Assembly (NCBI GenBank): GCA_009774395.1
Contig: VSNQ01000045.1
Location: 1-17,280 of the forward strand
Origin: Lachnospiraceae bacterium
Lineage (GTDB): Bacteria; Bacillota; Clostridia; Lachnospirales; Lachnospiraceae
Reading direction: 5' to 3'
DNA length: 17,280 nucleotides
This document shows, piece after piece, positions 14,253 to 17,280 of this stretch. The notes below the pieces were generated by a model. The model made no database searches and was not told where the DNA came from. It saw nothing but the letters and a program-made list of their open reading frames with translations. The position numbers were made by a program, and so were the translations under genes. How positions within the stretch are numbered: the stretch's first letter is position 1; each line of letters starts with the position of its first letter.

Positions 14253-15769
14253 TACTGGAACATTTCCAGCCCTGTTTCTATCCATGTCACAATAGGCTGT
14301 GAGCAGCAACCCAATATCATATTTAAAATAATCATACACAGCAGCACCACATTATAAACCGGATGATTTCGGCTTTCCACCTTTTTCGGTTCTGGTTCAC
14401 CCTCTTTAGAAGGCACTTTTTGAATCGGCGTATAAATCAATATCACCGTTTTCATAAAATAAATTGCATTTAACACTGTACTAATCGCCAGACAAATAAG
14501 CGTTGGAAGCATTTTTGTCAGACTATTGGAAACCGCTGCCTGTGCAAACAGCATTTTGCTAATAAAGCCCGAAAATAGCGGGATTCCCACCATAGAACAT
14601 GCTCCAAGCGAAAACGCGATACCTGCAACCATATTGCGATAGCCGCTTCCTGTTAAGTCTACAAATTTTTTGCTGTCGTTGGAGGCGTCCGTCAGCCCCA
14701 CCCCTGCAATAAACAGCAGCGACTTAGTAGAAGCATGGGATAATATATGGAAAATACTTGCTACAATCCCTGCTGATGTACCAAGCCCGAAACCCATATA
14801 AATATACCCTATCTGCGCCACCGAAGAAAACGCAACCATACGCCGAATATCCTTTTCTTGAATGGCATTCACCGACCCCATAATCATTCCCAGCAGACCA
14901 AACACAAATAAAATATTAATTACTTTAGAATCTACCACAATATCAAAACCGACAACACGATAGAATATTTTAATTAACAAAAAAATATATCCCTTAGAAA
15001 CAAGGCTAGACAATATCGCCGCACTTGAAACAGTAGAATATCCATAAGCATCCGGCAGCCACGTATGAAACGGATATAGCGCACTTTTAATGGCAAGCCC
15101 CACGCAGACCATACCAATTGATGCAATTATTGGTGTATTGTAAGCTCCCTGCGCATAGACTGCTGCCAAACTGTTTTTCATATTGCTCATTAACAAATGC
15201 CCCGTAATATCATAGAGGATGCAGAGCCCCAACAGCAGCAGACCAGATCCAAGCGAACTCATAATCATATATCGTGTCGCCGCCTCAATCGTACGCCCCT
15301 CATTGGTAATCATTATTAAGCCACATGCGCTGATTGTATTAATCTCCACAAAAACATACGCGGTAAACAAGTCATTTGTATAAATCAGCGCCAGCAGAGA
15401 GCTTAACAGCAGATTGAGCATAATATAGTAAAGATTAGCCTTCGGTTCCTCAATCTCCTTATCAATATGCTCCTGACCGCCCTTTATACATAGAAACATT
15501 ACAATGCAGAAAAACAGCGCCATCCCTGCTTCCAGCACACCGGCACGGATTTCATTTCCCCAAGGTGCTGGAAAATGCCCCATCATAAAGACATAACTCT
15601 CTCCTCTGCCAATCATATAGACAAAAAATACTGCTGACATAATACTGATAACCGTTAAGATAAAGGTATTCCAAAGCCGCGCAATTCTGCGATTCATAAT
15701 TGAAGTCAGCACGCCGGAGCCAAGCGACAGCAAAATACTAAAAAAGGGGACATTCTGTATAAAATCCAT
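14252..15769 (-). CDS. MnhD/NuoN-like proton-conducting antiporter subunit (first)
   Basis: A 505-residue subunit directly after MnhC, the position of MnhD in Mrp and of MbhH in Mbh operons. It has E142 in YVFVEINTISACGL, K228 in GLAIKSALYPFHTWLPDAY, K259 in SSLVSKGYIF, H344 and K349 in FHILSHASTKSLLFIAG, and K405 in GIPLFSGFISKMLFAQ. It is the most diverged of the four from the two 508-residue paralogues and the best candidate for the ancestral MnhD. Its start codon overlaps the MnhC stop by one base (TAATG), implying translational coupling, with AGGAGG just upstream inside the mnhC end. About 14 TM helices are expected. Confidence 0.93.
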   Translation of the reverse strand: MDFIQNVPFFSILLSLGSGVLTSIMNRRIARLWNTFILTVISIMSAVFFVYMIGRGESYVFMMGHFPAPWGNEIRAGVLEAGMALFFCIVMFLCIKGGQEHIDKEIEEPKANLYYIMLNLLLSSLLALIYTNDLFTAYVFVEINTISACGLIMITNEGRTIEAATRYMIMSSLGSGLLLLGLCILYDITGHLLMSNMKNSLAAVYAQGAYNTPIIASIGMVCVGLAIKSALYPFHTWLPDAYGYSTVSSAAILSSLVSKGYIFLLIKIFYRVVGFDIVVDSKVINILFVFGLLGMIMGSVNAIQEKDIRRMVAFSSVAQIGYIYMGFGLGTSAGIVASIFHILSHASTKSLLFIAGVGLTDASNDSKKFVDLTGSGYRNMVAGIAFSLGACSMVGIPLFSGFISKMLFAQAAVSNSLTKMLPTLICLAISTVLNAIYFMKTVILIYTPIQKVPSKEGEPEPKKVESRNHPVYNVVLLCMIILNMILGCCSQPIVTWIETGLEMFQ

Positions 15770-16143
15770 TACATATCCTCCTTTTTCAACAGCGTCGATA
15801 TCTTATCCATATCTAGCGTATGATACTTGCGGTAAAGCCGTATCGTCAGCGAAAGCATTAACGCTGTTACTGACACCGACACAACAATTCCCGTCAGCAC
15901 CAAACCGCTGGGCACGGGGTTTACATATGCCTCAACGCTTGTCACATTATCCACGACAATCGGCGCTACACGCCCCTCAATATAGCCCTTTTCTGCCAAA
16001 AACAAATAGGTCGCAGTATCCATAATATTCAACCCGATAATCTTTTTAATTAAATTCTTCTGTAAAAGCAGGTTGGAGAATCCAATACCAAACAAAATCA
16101 TTGCCACCGCTTCCCCATAATTAATAAACAAATTCGCCCCCAT
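15769..16143 (-). CDS. mnhC: MnhC/NuoK-like subunit
   Basis: A 124-residue three-TM protein matching the MnhC/MrpC/MbhG family, homologous to NuoK. It shows LIKKIIGLNIMDTATYLFL (about 31-49) and PSGLVLTGIVVSVSVTALM (78-96), the latter equivalent to the DPLPQALVLTAIVI region of the family. NuoK-type subunits lie between the antiporter modules and the rest of the complex. I chose the ATG at 16143 because AAGGAGG is well placed, it lies one base after the stop of the preceding gene, and the protein then has normal family length. An ORF start 69 bases earlier would overlap the MbhE-MnhB gene and has no support. It ends with a charged tail (KISTLLKKEDM). Confidence 0.93.
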   Translation of the reverse strand: MGANLFINYGEAVAMILFGIGFSNLLLQKNLIKKIIGLNIMDTATYLFLAEKGYIEGRVAPIVVDNVTSVEAYVNPVPSGLVLTGIVVSVSVTALMLSLTIRLYRKYHTLDMDKISTLLKKEDM

Positions 16144-16144
16144 G

Positions 16145-17107
16145 TTAGAAGCCTCCTTTTCGGAACATTGCATAGAACGCATACATTGTGCAGGCAACCA
16201 CCATGCCCACACAGATATTCAACGGCAAAATTAAGCCAGAGCTTACAATATCGCCGGGCGTTCCCAGCGGAATCCCCGTTTCTAAATGATGTGCGCCGCA
16301 GTAAAATGAATAGGTCTTTGCCAGACAGTAAAACAACAACGCCACGAAGCAGATTGTCTTGTATGTTTTCTGTGTAAAAAACCGCTCAATCTTTTTAAAG
16401 CCATATGCATTGACATACAGTATCAATCCCGATCCGATAATTGCACCGCCTGAAAAGCCGCCGCCCGGCGACAGATGCCCATTTAAAATCACATAAATAC
16501 CAAAAATTATAATCATCGGCACCAGAAAAAAAGCCGCTTTTTGCAAAATAATATCATTTTTTGGCTCGTAAAGACGGTCGCTCTCCTCCTCTTTTAACTT
16601 CTTAGAATGCTTATCTGCGCGTAACAAAATAAAGACTGTACAAGTTGCAATAAACAGCACATTCGATTCGCCCAAAGTATCAAATGCACGGTAATCCAAT
16701 ATCATTCCTGTGACAATATTGACAGCTCCTGTATCCTTCATTGCATCCTCAATATATTTTGCGGAAACTTCATTGTTGTCGGGATTAGCTGGATTGCCCG
16801 TAGGCGGCAGGTACGACACCACATATAGTAAAATAGCCATTAACACCACCACAAACAGAACCGAAACCACTTCATAAAACTTCGAAAACAACTGCAGTTT
16901 CCGATTATGTTCCGTATCATAAATTTTCTTCTTTAACAGCGCATCATCGTGAATGCGCTTGCGCTGTGCCGTAATATCTTCTTTAAACGGTTTCTGCGGT
17001 TTGAGCTCCATAGCCCCCACATAAGGGTCTTTATCTCCGCGATACCATTTTTTGATTTTATATGCCTTGGTCTTGCGATACTCTTCCTGTGACAGCAAAC
17101 GGCTCAT
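16145..17107 (-). CDS. Fused MbhE-like and MnhB subunit with cytoplasmic N-terminal extension
   Basis: A 320-residue membrane protein in three parts. Residues 1-75 are a highly charged hydrophilic extension with no relative I recognise. Residues about 76-170 contain a TM helix (77-100), then GAVNIVTGMILDYRAFDTLG, the signature of MbhE or of the C-terminal end of MrpA, and a second TM helix. Residues about 186-315 are the MnhB/MbhF domain, with GHLSPGGGFSGG at 210-221 and PGDIVSSGLILPLNICVG near 284-301. In many Mrp/Mbh operons these two domains are separate genes or MbhE is joined to MrpA. The ATG overlaps the upstream stop (ATGA), with an AGGAGGG-type SD inside the upstream gene's end. Confidence 0.9.
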   Translation of the reverse strand: MSRLLSQEEYRKTKAYKIKKWYRGDKDPYVGAMELKPQKPFKEDITAQRKRIHDDALLKKKIYDTEHNRKLQLFSKFYEVVSVLFVVVLMAILLYVVSYLPPTGNPANPDNNEVSAKYIEDAMKDTGAVNIVTGMILDYRAFDTLGESNVLFIATCTVFILLRADKHSKKLKEEESDRLYEPKNDIILQKAAFFLVPMIIIFGIYVILNGHLSPGGGFSGGAIIGSGLILYVNAYGFKKIERFFTQKTYKTICFVALLFYCLAKTYSFYCGAHHLETGIPLGTPGDIVSSGLILPLNICVGMVVACTMYAFYAMFRKGGF

Positions 17108-17280
17108 TCCTCATCACCCTCCTTCTCCTCCTTCATACTTTCATCATCTAACTCTACTATTGCATCAGGTTTCTTCATACTTTCATCATCTAACTCTACT
17201 ATCGCATCAGGTTTCTTCATACTTTCATCATCTAACTCTACTATCGCATCAGGTTTCTTCATACTTTCATCATCTAACTC
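17104..17280 (-). CDS. C-terminal end of an upstream operon gene, made of tandem repeats (partial)
   Basis: The open frame enters at the window edge and ends with TGA at 17104-17106, overlapping the next start by four bases. All 58 visible residues are hydrophilic: the 14-residue unit ELDDESMKKPDAIV three times, then ELDDESMK and an acidic end EEKEGDEE. By gene order in Mbh/Mrp clusters the body of the protein is probably the DUF4040 (MbhD) or MnhG subunit, but that is inference; nothing of the membrane part is visible. The tail would lie at the membrane surface, next to the charged N-terminal extension of the following subunit. Confidence 0.8.
   Translation of the reverse strand, partial: ELDDESMKKPDAIVELDDESMKKPDAIVELDDESMKKPDAIVELDDESMKEEKEGDEE
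17131..17280 (-). repeat. 42-bp coding tandem repeat, at least 3.6 copies
   Basis: Units run 17239-17280, 17197-17238 and 17155-17196, plus a partial unit at 17131-17154. The copies are identical except for one synonymous GCG to GCA change in the third. The unit is a multiple of three and keeps the frame. The array continues beyond the right edge, so the total copy number is unknown. Confidence 0.95.

Noticed and set aside
13881..14357. A 158-codon plus-strand open frame antisense to two antiporter genes
   Set aside because: Low-complexity Lys/Pro/Ser composition, no SD, and it lies wholly opposite strongly conserved coding sequence.
17131..17280. CRISPR-like array
   Set aside because: The repeats are directly adjacent with no variable spacers, keep a reading frame and encode a 14-residue unit.

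Overview
The window looks like chromosomal DNA of an anaerobic Gram-positive bacterium of the class Clostridia, most likely a gut Lachnospiraceae-type organism. This rests on the AT-rich composition, strong AGGAGG-type ribosome binding sites, an ECF sigma factor paired with a DUF4179 protein, an IS607-type recombinase remnant and a Mrp/Mbh-like antiporter operon. It is an inference from gene style, not a species assignment.

Left part (1-6.4 kb): an accessory, decayed region. It opens with a broken IS607-family serine recombinase gene (6-481, minus). An orphan promoter and Shine-Dalgarno site follow, with no gene behind them. Next is an intact YwqG/DUF1963 gene (741-1697, minus), then a 400-base gap holding two structured repeat elements. 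A DUF4179 putative anti-sigma factor (2098-3537) and its ECF sigma factor (3592-4077) form a minus-strand operon. Divergent from these is an unrecognised 476-residue protein that carries an internal duplication (4367-5797, plus). A truncated, frameshifted PD-(D/E)XK nuclease remnant follows (6016-6389, minus).

Middle (6.4-8.8 kb): a two-TM potassium channel (6492-8066, plus) with a large cytoplasmic part that appears to end in a ryanodine-receptor-type (RyR) domain. It faces a small acidic hypothetical gene (8195-8590, minus). The gap between the two convergent genes holds an intrinsic terminator and a roughly 53-base, three-copy direct repeat that has duplicated the 3' end of the small gene.

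Right part (8.8-17.3 kb): one long minus-strand operon for a membrane ion-translocating complex of the Mrp/Mbh/complex I superfamily. In transcription order it has the repeat-bearing C-terminus of an upstream gene (17104-17280, partial), a fused MbhE-MnhB subunit, an MnhC/NuoK-like subunit, and four consecutive MnhD/NuoL/M/N-like antiporter subunits (505, 508, 508 and 710 residues). Each of the four keeps the glutamate and lysines expected for ion translocation. No hydrogenase, NADH-binding or iron-sulfur subunit lies at the 3' side, so the system is either a pure cation/proton antiporter with unusually many pumping subunits, or its electron-transfer arm is encoded upstream of the window. Small RNA hairpins sit in the only two sizeable gaps inside the operon.
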